This document shows, piece by piece, positions 11,923-24,480 of a DNA stretch of 64,000 bases. Source of the stretch: Coptis chinensis (taxonomy: Eukaryota; Streptophyta; Magnoliopsida; Ranunculales; Ranunculaceae); NCBI GenBank assembly GCA_015680905.1, contig JADFTS010000058.1, positions 124,001 through 188,000 of the forward strand, in the 5' to 3' direction. Within the stretch, counting starts at the first letter, position 1; each line of letters starts with the position of its first letter. Both the position numbers and the translations under genes were made by a program. Under the pieces are notes generated by a model. It had not been told where the DNA came from, made no database searches, and saw nothing but the letters and a program-made list of their open reading frames with translations.

Positions 11923-11977
11923 TCCACCTAGGCGCCATATTAAAAAAACCCCACCTAGGCGCCATATTAAAAAAAAC
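11923..11977. repeat. two direct copies of a ~27-bp unit
   Basis: CCACCTAGGCGCCATATTAA followed by an A-run occurs twice in a row just outside the left end of the large MULE. It is small and probably a replication slip. Confidence 0.8.
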
Positions 11978-12022
11978 ATGTAAACAAACTCACGATCGGT
12001 AAGGCATTTCAAAGTTTTAGAT

Positions 12023-12066
12023 GGGAATTGCTATATACAGACCCCATATATCTCAAGGCAGACCCC
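12023..12066 (+). repeat. left terminal inverted repeat of the large MULE
   Basis: It begins GGGAATTGCTATATACAG and includes CTCAAGGCAGACCCC. It pairs with the right end at about 31,297-31,340. A looser second copy of the GGCAGACYCCA motif follows at about 12,113-12,123. Confidence 0.85.
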
Positions 12067-14889
12067 ATTTTAAAAAAATTTAATACCAGATATGTCCCAA
12101 AATAATCTCTTAGGGCAGACTCCACTTAAAAAGTGAAAACACATAAATTTCAACTTTGGGTCCCTTCAACTTTTGTCTTTTTACTCAAGTTTTGTCTTTT
12201 TACTCTCTCTCAAGAAACCTTCCTTAAACCCACACTTTTTTTTTCCACTCTTCTCATTTTCCAATCCAAATAAACTTAACCCACACATCTCTTTTTTCTC
12301 TACACATATTCATCTTCTTTTTCAAATTCTTTTGTTCTATTTCTATTTACAACCCATCTTTTTGTTTTTCATTTTTTTTTTGATGACATTGAGTGAAATG
12401 GAATGGGCATATGATGTTTTTAATGTGAAAAATGAACTATTAAATGAAGAGAAATTTCAATCAAGTGACCAAAGGCGACCAAGGCGAGGTAACTCCATAT
12501 ACAACTATTGTTCATAATGATTCCAATATCAATTTATTATGAAATCATTATGAGGACGACTTTGTACAAAATGTGATTACAAAGTATTTATGCAAACTCA
12601 ATCTATAAGGACGATCTCTTCCGTTTAATGGTTGATTTGAATAGTGAGTGTTGGGAAATGAGAATAGTCTTACGTTCGAGGCGTCAGGCCAACTAACTTT
12701 CTAAGACTCACGGCTCCAATTTGGGGCGACTTATGAAGTATTAGGCGATCTAATTTGGCCGAATCTCTTAATTACTTTGATAGACATCCCATATTTTTCT
12801 TGTGAAATTTTTTAGCTAACATTATAATTCACTTTGTAAATGTTATAGGATCCTCTATCTGATCCACAATGAGGTACCAATTGATGCATTTAGGACTTCA
12901 CAAAATTCAAATGCATCTTGGGAGAGCACTACATAGATCAAACCGAACATTTTAACACCAACATGGTATGCATGGATGAATATATGTTTTGAAACTTACT
13001 TTTTGATTTAATACCTTCTTACCCATGGATTAATGAATACTTAAATTGATTTATAGGTATTTGATAGTCGTCAAGATTTGATTGATTGGACACAACATAA
13101 AGGAAGGCGAAGTGGGAGCTATTATCGATCCTTTGGGAAATCTCAAAATGCAATTGGTGGGAAGGCTCCTAGACTTATTTTGATATGTGGCGTGGTGGTA
13201 AATTTCGATCTCATAAAAAGGTAGAAGCAAACGAGAAGGCGGTGAGAAATTTGGAACAAAAAAAGATGAATTGTCCTTTTAAATTAAAAGCGTGTTTTGA
13301 GCGTGGTAGTTTAGATAGATGGACACAAGAGTTGATTGTGGTCGTCATAATCATGGGATGGCAAAAACTATGGAAGGTCACTCTTATATGGGAAGGTTTA
13401 ATAAGATGGAAATGATTCTTGTATCCGAGATGAGTAGAGTTGAGTCAAACCAAAAGAGGTCATGAATCTTTGTCAAAGCAAGAGATATATTAAACTCGTC
13501 CTCCATGAGACAAATGTATAACGCATGAGACAATGAGAATTAGACTTGATGAAATGGAAAATAGAACTCTGATTGCAAGAGTTGGGTAGATTGTTAAGGG
13601 AAAATGGATATGTGGATCTGATGCGTCGAGAAGGTATGAATGAGGTTTGCGAATTGTTTTGGGCCCATCCGGGTTCGATCCAAATGGCTAAGACTTTTAA
13701 CCAAAATTTTCTCATGGATTATGCGTATAGGACAAACAAGTATCATTTCAAGTTGTTAGAGATTGCAAAGAGTGACATCGACCAATATGACTTTCACCGC
13801 ATGTCATGTGTTGATGGAAAAGGAAAAAAGAGTATGACTACACTTGGGCATTGGAAAGATTTAGAGATACTCATGCACGAAGTTCCAGTGTTGATCAGGA
13901 TCGATAGGGAGCTAGCTTTGAAGAATCGCAGCCCGATGTAGTCTTTCCAAATGCAAAAAGCACTACCAGGTCGATGGCACATTTCCCAATGTGTCTTGAA
14001 AATGGGAAAAATATTCTCAGTGACGAGCAAAACATAAATAAACTTTGTGCCATGTGGACTAATGTGGTAAAGTCAAAGACACAAAGAGGTTTTTGAGAAA
14101 GTTGTTTTTATAGAATTAGCTTTTAAAGACTATCTGTGCTCATCCAATATTTGCGTAGAACATGGTTGCCTTACAAAGAAGCATTTGTTGCTTCTTTGGA
14201 TAGACCAACAAAAGCACTATGGAAACACTACGACGAATAGGGTGGAAGGATTGCATGCTCGACTAAAGTCGAGCTTGAAGGGGACATGCAAACATGATTT
14301 TCTTGGAATGTGGAAATTGATCCATCCAGTTATCAATATTGAGATGAGCGAAATTAGAGCCTCTTTTGAGAGGAGTTTAACTAGATTTCAGCACGAGCAC
14401 AATGACGAGTTTTTTTAGTGAGCTCAGAGGATTTATTTCAAAGAGAGCTTTAGATTTGATTTTGGAAGAGATGAGACGTATAAATGTCATTGGGGTAGAT
14501 GATAGTGTTTGCGACCACACTTTGCGTACTTCACACGGGTTGCCGTGTGCGCATGAGCTAGTGATACTCAAACAAAAAGGTGCGAGAATACCTCTTTCTG
14601 AAATTGATGAATTTTGGAAAAAGTTGTCTATTGAACCGAGAGCTAGTGATCCCATTGGTGTTGATTACAAACCAGCTATGGATTTATTTATTCAACGACT
14701 AGGATCGACTTCTGAAGACCAGAAGAGATCTATGATAAAGATGCTCATGGAACTTGCAACGCCTCGAAAGTTCATCATTGGAGCCACCAAAGGAGGATGT
14801 TACACCAAAAGGCGTCCTAAAGGGCGATACTAAGAAGGGGCCAAGAAAAGAAGAGTGGTCAACTACCCGAGATCCGTCATGGTTTGAGT

Positions 14890-15235
14890 ACCCTCGGATG
14901 CTCCACCGTGACTCCACAATCCATAACGAAGCCCAAGGCCAAACCATTTGTTCCAAAGAGGAAGAAACCAAATTTTGATGTTGGTTGCTCCATTAATGAA
15001 ATTGAACATCCTCCGGATGCTCCACCCGTGACTCCACAATCTATAACGGCCCAAGGCTAAACCATATGTTTCAAAGAGGAAGAAACAAAATGTTGATGTT
15101 GGTTGCTCCATTAATGAAATTGAGCATCTTCCGGATGCTCCACCGTGACTCCACAATCTATAACGAAGCCCGAGGCCAAACCATATGTTTCAAAGGGGAA
15201 GAAGAAACCGAGTTTTGATGTCGGTTGCTCCATTG
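14890..15235 (+). repeat. ~118-bp tandem repeats coding the linker between transposase and OTU
   Basis: GATGCTCCACC...GTGACTCCACAATC...AAACCAT...TTTCAAAGAGG...GTTGCTCCATT recurs about three times (landmark near 14,897, 15,015 and 15,134). Read in frame it gives a Pro/Lys-rich unit with DAPP, VTPQS and KPKAKP. One-base differences between units shift the frame, so the repeat itself contributes to inactivation. Confidence 0.8.
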
Positions 15236-15289
15236 CTCAATCTGGATATAAAATGTGTTTTCCGCATGAATTTCTGATTTATTGTTGGT

Positions 15290-15714
15290 TTTGAAGACCC
15301 ATTGTTGGCGATGGAAATTGTGGTTTTGGGGCTCTGCAGCTTGGGCTTTGGGAAGAAAAGAAACCGAATCGGTTTTGGATGAGACAAGAGTTATTGAGTG
15401 AGTTAATGTCAAATGAGGAATATTATGTGAGGATATTTTCCCGGGAATTTGTTGATGGATTAAATAAAAGGATAAGGAAAAAGAAGAGAACTTCGTGCCA
15501 AGAGGAACAAATGGATGGATATGCCTATTCTTGGGTATTTGTTTGCGTCGAGATTTGGCGTTGTCCTTGCAGTTCTCTACATCATATTGTTATACCTTTC
15601 TTCTATGAGATCCCGGTGGATCTAAATAATGTTAATGTGCTTGGGATCGGTTATGTTAATAGTAATCATTACATTAAATTAGATTTGGAAGATGGTTGCC
15701 CAATTCAAAAGTAG
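15290..15714 (+). pseudogene. OTU cysteine-protease domain at the transposase C-terminus
   Basis: The frame reads VGDGNCGFGALQLGLW at about 15,303-15,350, the OTU active-site box with Asp and the catalytic Cys of DGNC, followed by RFWMRQELLSELMSN. Near the end, GYVNSNHYIKLDLEDGCP (about 15,650-15,705) gives the catalytic His in NHY. OTU enzymes remove ubiquitin. OTU-fused MULE transposases are known in plant genomes, but the role in transposition is not established. The core from 15,379 to 15,714 is open and ends in TAG; 15,297-15,378 joins it in frame. Confidence 0.87.
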
Positions 15715-15719
15715 TGTTG

Positions 15720-16084
15720 TTTTGGAGCGAAGTAGTCTAGAAATAGCAAAATCGGGAAATTCTAGTGAAAACCCGTGTGGAGGCATTCCAAGGGTTGAAT
15801 GTTCGAGAGGATTGCATGGCCGAGGCTTTCGAAGGAGATCCAATTTTGTCGATTAGTGTAGTTGGGCAAATAGATGTTTGAAATATTTTATACTTTTGAG
15901 GATACATGAAGAAACATTTTTTGCGATGAAAAGTTTTTGTAAAGACTTTGATAGAATGGAATTGAGTTTCTTATATATTTTGGAACCAAACATTTTACAT
16001 ATTTTAATTTTGATGTTTAGACTTTCATTGTTTACATGTATTGGTGCGAAACATTTTGCCAAAATTTCAAATTAGTTAGAGTTT
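15720..16084. other. 3' end of transposase gene, no further feature
   Basis: Up to about 15,870 the + strand still looks like decayed coding sequence. The rest is AT-rich and shows nothing I can name. Confidence 0.4.
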
Positions 16085-16770
16085 TAATTTTGATCAAAAC
16101 TAACCTAAAAAATAAAAGACGTTCAAATTAGGCTAACTCTCAGGTGCATTGGATGGTTGGATTTGGACCGTCTTATAAAAATAGGAGATTGTGTTGGACC
16201 TATATTAAGAACGGTTCATTGAAACCAACTTTAAAATAAAAGGCGTTGGATCAAGGCTAACTCCATCGCATTAGATGGTTGGACCGACCGTCTTCGAAAA
16301 GATTGGAAATTGTGTTGGACTGTCTTAAGAGCGGTTCATTAGAACCGACTTTAAAATAAAAGACGTTGATTAGGCTAACTCCATCCGCATTGGATGGTTG
16401 GATTTGGACCGTCTTAGAAAGATTGGAAATTGTGTTGGACTGTCTTAAGAAGCGGTTCATTAGAACCGACTTTAAAATAAAAGACGTTTAGATTAGGCTA
16501 ACTCCATCCGCATTGGATGGTTGGATTTGGACCGTCTTAGAAAGATTGGAAATTGTGTTGGACTGTCTTAAGAAGCGGTTCATTAGAACCGACTTTAAAA
16601 TAAAAGACATTGATTAGGCTAACTCCATCTGCATTGGATGGTTGAATTTGGACCGTCTTAGAAAGATTGGAAATTGTGTTGGACTGTCTTAAGAAGCGGT
16701 TCATTAGAACCGACTTTAAAATAAAAGGCGTTGATTAGGCTAACTCCATGCATTGGATGGTTGAATTTGG
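16085..16770. repeat. ~121-bp tandem array, about 6 copies
   Basis: The landmark TTTAAAATAAAAG falls near 16,230, 16,350, 16,471, 16,593 and 16,715, with a diverged first copy near 16,105. Each unit includes the near-palindrome GGTTCATTAGAACC and GCATTGGATGGTTGGATTTGG. The array lies inside the MULE after the transposase gene. Confidence 0.92.
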
Positions 16771-16807
16771 ACTAACCTATCTCGTTTTGGATAGTTGATC
16801 TAAAACT

Positions 16808-17870
16808 GTTTAATTGGTCAAAATTGGTCAATTTTAGTAATTCACTCAAATTTGGTTCACAATGGTGACAAAATCTTTATTTTAAGACAATAATTAAAAA
16901 AACATTACTAACCATTGTTTATACACCTAAATGTTACATATTCATTTTATGGTCTTCCCACTACACTATATGAAATTTTGAGTTAGGGGTTTAAGGTTTA
17001 TGGGTAAGGTTTTGTACTTTACAGAAATGTGAATGAAATTAAATTTGAACAATTTTTTTTTTCTTTAATTCAAAATTTATTATTGAATTTTGGCTCACAA
17101 AATTATTTTTGAAATTTCCCTTAAATACATGACTCAGTTTTGGGTTTTGGGTTTATAAACCGTTTAATTGGTCAAAATTGGTCAATTTTTAGTAATTCAC
17201 TCAAATTTGGTTCACAATGGCTGATAAAATCTTTATTTTAAGACAATAATTAAATAAATATTACTAACCATTGTTTTTACACCTAAATGTTACATATTCA
17301 TTTTATGATCTTCCCCACTACACTATATGAGCTGAGTTCAGGGTTTAAGGTTTATGGGTAAGGTTTTGTACTTTACAGAAATGTGAATGAAATTAAATTT
17401 GAACAATATTTTTTTTTCTTTAATTCAAAATTTATTATTGAATTTTGGCTCACAAAATTATTTTTGAAATTTCCCTTAAATACATGACTCAGTTTTGGGT
17501 TTTGGGTTTATAAACCGTTTAATTGGTCAAAATTGGTCAATTTTTAGTAATTCACTCAAATTTGGTTCACAATGGTGACAAAATCTTTATTTTAAGACAA
17601 TAATTAAATAAATATTACTAACCATTGTTTTTTACACCTAAATGTTACATATTCATTTTATGATCTTCCCCACTACACTATATGAGCTCGATTCGAGGGG
17701 TTTAAGGTTTATGGGTAAGGTTTTGTACTTTCTGAGAAATGTGAATGAAATTAAATTTGAACAATATTTTTTTTCTTTAATTCAAAATTTATTATTGAAT
17801 TTTGGCTCACAAAATTATTTTTTGAAATTTAAATACACGACTCAGTTTAGGGTTTAGGGTTTTGGGTTCA
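16808..17870. repeat. ~355-bp tandem array, three copies
   Basis: A unit beginning GGTCAAAATTGGTCAATTTT recurs at about 16,816, 17,168 and 17,525, with nearly identical sequence through AAGGTTTATGGGTAAGGTTTTG and GGCTCACAAAATTATTTTTG. Copies differ mainly by short indels, suggesting recent amplification. Open frames within it are repeat shadows. Confidence 0.93.
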
Positions 17871-18246
17871 GAGCATATATATAGTGAAGGAAAAACTTTG
17901 ATTCAATTTTTTTGGTCAATTGATTTGTAGTTTTTTTTTTTTCATATGAAGTCTTGAAGTCTTGAAGATGAAATTGAAATTGAAATTTCCCGCCCAAATT
18001 TTAAAATTTGAATTTGAATTTTAAATTTTAGTAAAATTTCGAACACAATATTTTGGTAATTTGGTTTGTATTCTTCATTTCATGTTCAATACAATATGAA
18101 AACATGAATTGAATTGAAATTGGAGTTAGTGATAACACAAAACCAACTTGAAATTCAAAACACAAAATTTCAATACAAAGTAATGAACGATAATAATTGA
18201 ACTGAAATTAAAAAGTACCAACCTAATAAAACCATTGTTATTGACC

Positions 18247-19256
18247 ACACTTGTGCTGTGCAAAAGAAGCAGTTACTATACCAATATAAATAATTAAACC
18301 TTGTAGCAACAGGATTTATACACGAAATTAGAAAGACTAAACTTTCTTCTTCACCATATCTCTTCTGAGATCTAACCTGCTGATTTTTTCTATCTTTATA
18401 ATCTAAAACAGCTAAACCTCTAAGGTAGCTTTCCATTCAATCTAAACTATAGTCATGCACTTAGCCATTTCTTCTTGCCCTACCAAATCGATTGTTTTTC
18501 CAAACCCAAGGACTTAGAATGCAACAAGCTTCCAAACTAAGTCTACTAGTCATTTAGCTGAATGGAAATACAGATTCCTATTTCAAAAGAAACGGATAAT
18601 ACCTAAAATGAAGTCCACAGCTTGATGCGACAAATTCAAGAAAGAAGTATGAGTTTCCACCTACAACAAGTCACATATACAACATCAAAACAAAACCATA
18701 AACAATACCAAGAAAAGAAACTTTCACTAAAATAAGGCAGAACACGAACAGGATTAAAAGTTCTGCAAAGCTCCACTAGATAATCAACCGATATACTAAG
18801 CTGCTCTATCTCATAATCCACATTCAACTCTGCAATCACAACAAAATAAAAACTGCCTTAACCTTTCATGCAATCAATGCTTTCGCATACATCAAATTAG
18901 TAACTAGGTCAAATCTTCCCCAGTAAAATTGATGAAAAGTGAATAATCATCAAATCAACATTACCTGAAACATATCTTCGTTTCACAGATTCATCTGATC
19001 TTTTCCTCCTTTCCTTCAATCTCACTGCAATAACAGAGAAATTTTTTAACAAAACTTTTCACATTTCACAAAAGCAAAACAGAATAAAAAGGGAGGTAAA
19101 AAAAACAGAAGATGTAACCTTGTCTAAGAAACCTCCGATGCAACACTTGATTAACTCGTCGATCAGATTCATCTTCTTGATTATCAGAATTACTTGTGCT
19201 GTGCAAAAGAAGCAGTTACTATACCAATATAAATAATTAAACCCTGTAGCAATGGG
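18247..19256. repeat. ~65-bp direct repeat at 18,247-18,310 and 19,191-19,256
   Basis: ACTTGTGCTGTGCAAAAGAA followed by GCAGTTACTATACC and an AT-rich tail occurs twice with about 943 bp between copies and very few differences. It falls in the multi-exon gene region and looks like a local copy-paste event. Confidence 0.85.
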
Positions 19257-19259
19257 CCT

Positions 19260-20020
19260 GTGTGACAAGCATTTCCTTATTATCCAATCAATAATCTATG
19301 CTTAACCAATGTGCTTAACATAATGACATACTACTAGCGTTCAAATATGCAGAGTTACTTAATCAACAAATAACACATGAAAAGGGTCATTATGGAGCCA
19401 TGTTATATTGAAATACTTATTTCCTGTTGCTAGTGAAGTGAGCACTATGGCGCCATGGGCATACTGAAATATCTAAAATCAGACGTCCATATTATACCAG
19501 AAAAATTACTTATGGTCCTTAAAACTGAAGTGACAGTCCTTCTCCCAGAGCGTCTTCTGGTTAACACAGAAAGTATGTACATACTACTTGATGTTTGCTA
19601 GGTACTAGCTATCACTAGTCGATAAACCAAGAAAAGCATCAAGGTAGAAAGTACTCGTTAGTCCTAAGAAGTTGAAGAAGACATCGTTCAACGTTTTTAA
19701 GTAGTCCATACTCCACAAATAGTATCCAATGATAAAATGTTGTTAATATTGAAAAAACTATGAACTAAACGCTTTTGAATCACATACATTCATCAACAAG
19801 CATTCACATATATACATGTACCAAAAATCTTTACAATTCCAGTCCAAACCCAATGAGTTTATGGCTTTGTGCGTGTTTTCAGACTACTAATTCTTGAAAT
19901 TATAATAATACATATAGCAAATAAGTTGATCAAACGTATTCTCAAATTTATTTTTTCAATTGCACAAATAAACCATGAACACTATTAAAAATAAAAAATA
20001 GTGCAATGAAAAGTAAAAAA
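19260..20020. other. AT-rich sequence, nothing recognised
   Basis: No open frame, repeat or RNA gene could be supported. It reads like intron sequence of the minus-strand multi-exon gene. Confidence 0.4.
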
Positions 20021-20568
20021 GAGCAGTTACCAAAAGCATCCATATGTTCTTGCTTAACATTCAAATCTCCTTTAGAACCAGCCATATAGAACCAGACTCT
20101 TCACGTAAAGTTCTTTCGGTAAAAAATACAAGAAAAACAGACCAATGCATTTTTTTAAACCTTTTATACAGCAATGCCATAGATATGAAGAAATTGTGCA
20201 TCACTTAATAGTAGACTAGTAGTTAGAACTTAGAACCCCATAACCTAACAAATAACGTTCATTATTACGAACCAAATTTGGACAGCTACAGACAAAAGGT
20301 ATGTCAAAGACCACTTACAGTTCCAATGGAAGGCTTATCCTTGCTAGCCTCTGTTAAGAACAAGCCATCAACAGTTTTCTGCTCCGCCTCAGCAACCTAA
20401 AACAATGTAATCCAGCTAAAAGTGAATATCAAATTAAAATCTCATTTTAAAGCACAAGTTTAACTTTAATGAAATTGCGTATACAGACAAACTGAACACT
20501 CAACTGATCAAACTAGAAATTAAGTAAATTACACAAATGAAGCAACAAAACTAGAAATTAATCATATC

Positions 20569-21229
20569 TGTTGGGGATTACACCAATACCAATCGGTTCC
20601 CCACTACACAGATAACTTGTATGAACACACTTCAACTCTAGATAAATCTCAAATATCACAAACTACCTATACTAACATGCCCAACTCGCTAAACAACTAT
20701 CAACAACAAATAATAATGTAAAGCAGTTAAACAACAAACCACAACACAAAGATTTACCGTGGTTCGGCCAATGATGCCTACTTCCACAAGAGCCAGTTCT
20801 TAATAAAATGGGAAGGAAGATTACAATCTCTCCCAACTCTCACCTTACTAGATCACTCTTTATCTCTTTACGTGGTTGTATCTCTCAGTAAAGGTTCTCT
20901 TTGTTTTAGTCCGGATTCCAATCCTTCCGACTTGTTTGGTTACGTTTAGGTTAGGTTTTCCAAAACCTTGATTTTGGTTTTATCTCCAAAACCAAATTGG
21001 TAAATCAGAAGCAAAGCCCACGAAAAATAGACACGGCGCTGGCGCGCTTTCACTCTGGAAGTCGCTAAGAAGACTGAAGCCGAGCGCTGGCGCCACTTTG
21101 AGCGGGTCGCCTCTATGTTATCGAACTCGAAGCGGCGAAGTCGCGCTTCTATCGAGCGCGGCGCTTCGACTTCAGGCGATTGCCGACCGCCCGCTCGGTT
21201 TTCTCCTCATGTGAGGGATAACTCCAACA
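20569..21229 (-). repeat. 3' LTR of the nested copia element
   Basis: 661 bp. It is near-identical to the other LTR over the first ~240 bp and then differs by many clustered short indels. Immediately outside it on + lies ATCTCCCTCCCTAAC, which on - is the polypurine tract GTTAGGGAGGGAGAT next to the LTR. Confidence 0.95.
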
Positions 21230-21234
21230 ATCTC

Positions 21235-22180
21235 CCTCCCTAACAACGGAGGGGGCTACCTCCATGCAATTGCCAAATCATCAGAGGGAGTGTGTCGCCA
21301 TTCCGCAATAGCACAACAAACATCAAACTTACCTTTCGGTAAGACTTTGGTCATCATATCCGACCCGTTCTTGTCGGTATGGATCTTCTCGATACACAAA
21401 TGCTTGTCTTCGAAAGTACTTTCTAATCCAATGATAACGCATACGTGTATGTGCTTGGATCTAGAATGAAAACTCGATTCTTGCTCAAGTGGATGGCGCC
21501 TCGATCGTCACATAACTACAAACTGTTTTCGCTTTTAGCCCTAGTTCGGGAAGAACCTCTTCATCCATAGCAACTCTTTTGCAACACTCGCTGGCCGCAA
21601 TATATACCTTCAGAAGTGGAGAGGGCAACACACTTTTGCAACTTAGATTGCCAAGAAACCGCCCCCCCCGCAAAAGTAACCGTGATAACCGGAGGTGGAC
21701 TTCATCGAGTCAACATCACCGCCATGTCAGATCGTTGTAGCCTTCAAGTAAGTGGCTTACTTCCACCAAAGCACAAACATGATTTAGAAGTGCCTTTGAG
21801 ATATCTCAATATCCACTTAACACCTTCCCAATGCTCTTTACCCGGATTTTGATGTAAATCGCTTACCACCCCAACGGCGAAAAGCAATGTCCGGTCTAGT
21901 ACACACCATGGCATACATCAACCGCCCCATCGCGGATGCATAAGGAATCTTTTCCATCGACTCTCGCTCATGCTCACCCCTTAGGACACATCTCTTTGGT
22001 CATGCGGAACCGCCACCAAGCGGATTAACCGACCGGGCTTCGCTTTTGATCCATGTTGAATCTCTTCAACACCTTTCAATAGCTTTTTCGAGAAAGCCAC
22101 AACTTTCCACTCTTTTCACACGAAAGTGATCCGCGATCCCAAGTATCGCTTTGCTTGACCCAAATCCTTCATCTCAAAGG
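21235..22180 (-). pseudogene. copia RNase H remnant
   Basis: Fragments on - such as a CVKRIARYLK-like phrase near 22,130 and the MAYMH-RP/DA region near 21,930-21,890 place this as the end of Pol, with the remaining RNase H motifs toward 21,400. No long frame survives. The stretch ends at the polypurine tract beside the 3' LTR. Confidence 0.6.
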
Positions 22181-23365
22181 ACTTACTCAAGTCTTTCTTC
22201 AAACTTTGATATCTTGTTGATGTTTGGGCCAACTATCAACATATCATCCACATACAAAGAATAAAGACAATGAAATCTCCATCCGAAATCTCCGAACAAA
22301 CGCACAATGATCGGAAGCGACTTCTTGTATCCTTGCTTCACCATAAAGGAGTCAAACTTTATGTACCATCGCCTCGGTGCTTGTTTCAACCCATACAAGC
22401 TCTTTATCGCCTTGCATACTAGGTGCTCCTTGCCTTTGACCTCAAACCCTCCGGGTCGGGTCCATGTAGACATCTTCTTCAAGGTCTCCATGAAGAAAAA
22501 GCCGCCTTAACATCTAGCTGCGCTTCAACCTCTAGGTTCATACTTGCGCCATACCCAATACCACCCGGATAGAAGTCATCTTCACTACAGAGAGAAAATC
22601 TCATCAAAGTCAATCCCTTTCCTTTGACCGAATCCCTTCACAACAAGGCGAAGCTTTGTGCCTTGGGTGAGGATTGTTCTCCTCATGCTTGACTTTGTAT
22701 ATCCACTTATTCTTGAGAACTTTTTCCCCTGTGGGTTTCTCAACTAACTCATAAGTGTGATTCTTATGCAAAGAATCCATCTCGCCATGCATGGCCTTCA
22801 ACCACTTTTCTTTGTGCGTACCTTCAAGTGCCTCTTGATAGTACATAGGTTCTCCACCATCCGATAGTAAGACGCACGTATGTGGTGGATACCGGGTTGA
22901 AGCTATTCTCCCTCGGTCGACCTCCTTGCCCCATCCGGCCGGTGCCTCGGAGGATACACTTCGCTTGCTCGGTGGTGGTTCATGCATCTCATCTCAGATC
23001 TTCTATACCAATAGGTTCTATCCCATCATGAGCAATAGATTCTCATCATGAGCTTCAAACTCATGGTTCTCTCAGATTCTCAATGCCTTCTCGCGACGTT
23101 CCACGAGGGAACTTCGTTCTGAATCAACAAGATCATTGGTGAAAGCCTGTAGCTTCTCACCCTCCTCAAAGTCTGCTATGGTTTGGTCTTCTAAGAACAC
23201 AACATCTCGACTTCGGATTACTTTCTTGTTAATCGGATCATATAGTTTGTAACCAAACTTTTCATCTCCATAACCCAGAAAAATGCACTGCTTGGCTTTG
23301 TCATCAAGCTTGAATCTCTCATCCTTCGGAATATGCACAAATGCCCTGCACCCAAATACCCTCAA
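22180..23365 (-). pseudogene. copia linker and reverse transcriptase
   Basis: 23,365-23,072 gives the post-integrase linker (MRVFGCRAFVHIP, KCIFLGYGDEKFGYKLYDP). 22,987-22,610 gives the RT start (WLKAMHGEMDSLHKN, LKNKWIYKVK). 22,491-22,183 gives KSLYGLKQAPRRWY and the catalytic YVDDMLI. There are at least two frameshifts between the blocks. Confidence 0.9.
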
Positions 23366-23369
23366 GTAT

Positions 23370-24200
23370 CCATAATCAACATCTCTCGCCGACCATACTC
23401 TCTCGGATAATCACTATTCGAGGCTTTTCTTCGGGTGACAAAGTTGATCACACATGCACGGTCAGACGCATTGCTTCTACCCAAGAGCTTCTAGGTAGCT
23501 TAGAGTGAGATAGCATGCATCTTATCCTCTCTACAATGGGTGCGGTTCATTCTCGCTATTCCATTCTGTTGCGGTGTCTTGGGAACGGTCCGCTCATGAC
23601 TTAATCCCATGACTCGGGCAATACTCTTCAAATGGCCCAATGTACTCACCCCCATTATCCGAAATAATACACTTCAACAACTTCCGGTCTCTCTTTCCAC
23701 CATCTTTGTGGAATTTCTCAAACACGCCAAGTACTTCATCCTTGGTCTTCGTGACTATAGGCCCATATCTTTCTTGACGATCATCAATGAATGTCAAGAA
23801 GCACGGCTCCCCTGGTGGGACTTCACTCTCATAGGACCACATAAGTCGTCAGGCACTAGCTCAAGGACGTTGTCCTTTTTCGTGAGACGGAATCTTTGGA
23901 AAGACACCTGTGTTGCTTTCCTACCAAACAACAATGAGTACATGTATTTAAATGTGTACCTTTAATGTCCGCATGGCCTTTTGCTTAGCAAGAACTTCCA
24001 TCCCTTTTATGCCCATGTGACCGCGGTCTCTTGTGCCACGTTCGGATGAAGTTTCTTCTCACGCGCGATTCGCTTTACACAAACTAGCCTGTTTTGTAAA
24101 GAGAGCAAGTTTTCTTTTCCTCCGTCGCTACAATGGAACCTCGGTCGGTTTCCATACCCCGCTACCAAACGAGTTTACAAAGCCATCATCATCTAATTTC
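23370..24200 (-). pseudogene. copia integrase remnant
   Basis: The frame 23,842-23,594 has FLTFIDDRQERYG and IISDNGGEYIGPFEEYC, the core-domain Asp region of copia integrase. The zinc-binding start (about 24,060-23,980) and the segment after the core (about 23,580-23,400) are recognisable only in pieces. Catalyses insertion of element DNA when intact. Confidence 0.8.
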
Positions 24201-24480
24201 CCAAATTAAATTAGGCTTAACCGTATGTCGGGGACATGTCTTACATCCTTGAGTGTCAAGGTGTAGCCGACATTGGTTTCTATGTGAACATCTCCAATGC
24301 CTATAATCTTCGAGACGCCACTGTTACCCATCCTCACTTCACCATATTCACCACAACTGTAGGTAGTGAAGAATCCCCCCGGCGGTGTGACGGATAGGAT
24401 GCTCCTCAGATCTATCACCCACTCAGTATCCCCGACATGAGGTACTAAGACAAAGACACACCACAATCTGAACAATTCCC
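24200..24480 (-). pseudogene. copia protease, active site degraded
   Basis: The frame begins with WVIDL where WVIDSGAS is expected, so the catalytic Asp remains but the Ser-Gly part is lost or scrambled. Downstream VRMGN and DVRHVPDIRLSLI fit the copia protease C-terminus leading to the pre-integrase domain. As read it cannot be active. Confidence 0.8.

Larger units (their letters stand above)
12381..15714 (+). pseudogene. FAR1-MULE-SWIM transposase with C-terminal OTU domain
   Basis: A mudrA-type transposase. A short first exon starts at 12,381 (MTLSEMEWAYDVF, donor near 12,486). FAR1-type DNA-binding sequence begins after an acceptor near 13,057 (VFDSRQDLIDW) and includes KMNCPFKLKA at about 13,265-13,295. 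The MULE core follows: FWAHPGSIQMAKTF, then LMDYAYRTNKYHFKLLEIA (first catalytic Asp) and, in another frame, VTSTNMTFT. Next come the TTNRVEGLHARLKSSLKG segment (14,230-14,290) and a SWIM-like RTSHGLPCAHEL (14,525-14,565). A Pro-rich repeat linker leads to an OTU domain. The usual CxC of SWIM is degraded. Several frameshifts and stops mean it cannot be translated as one protein. Confidence 0.88.

Noticed and set aside
17840..17870. Telomere-like GGGTTTAGGGTTTTGGG
   Set aside because: A few degenerate units inside the 355-bp repeat, not an array of TTTAGGG.
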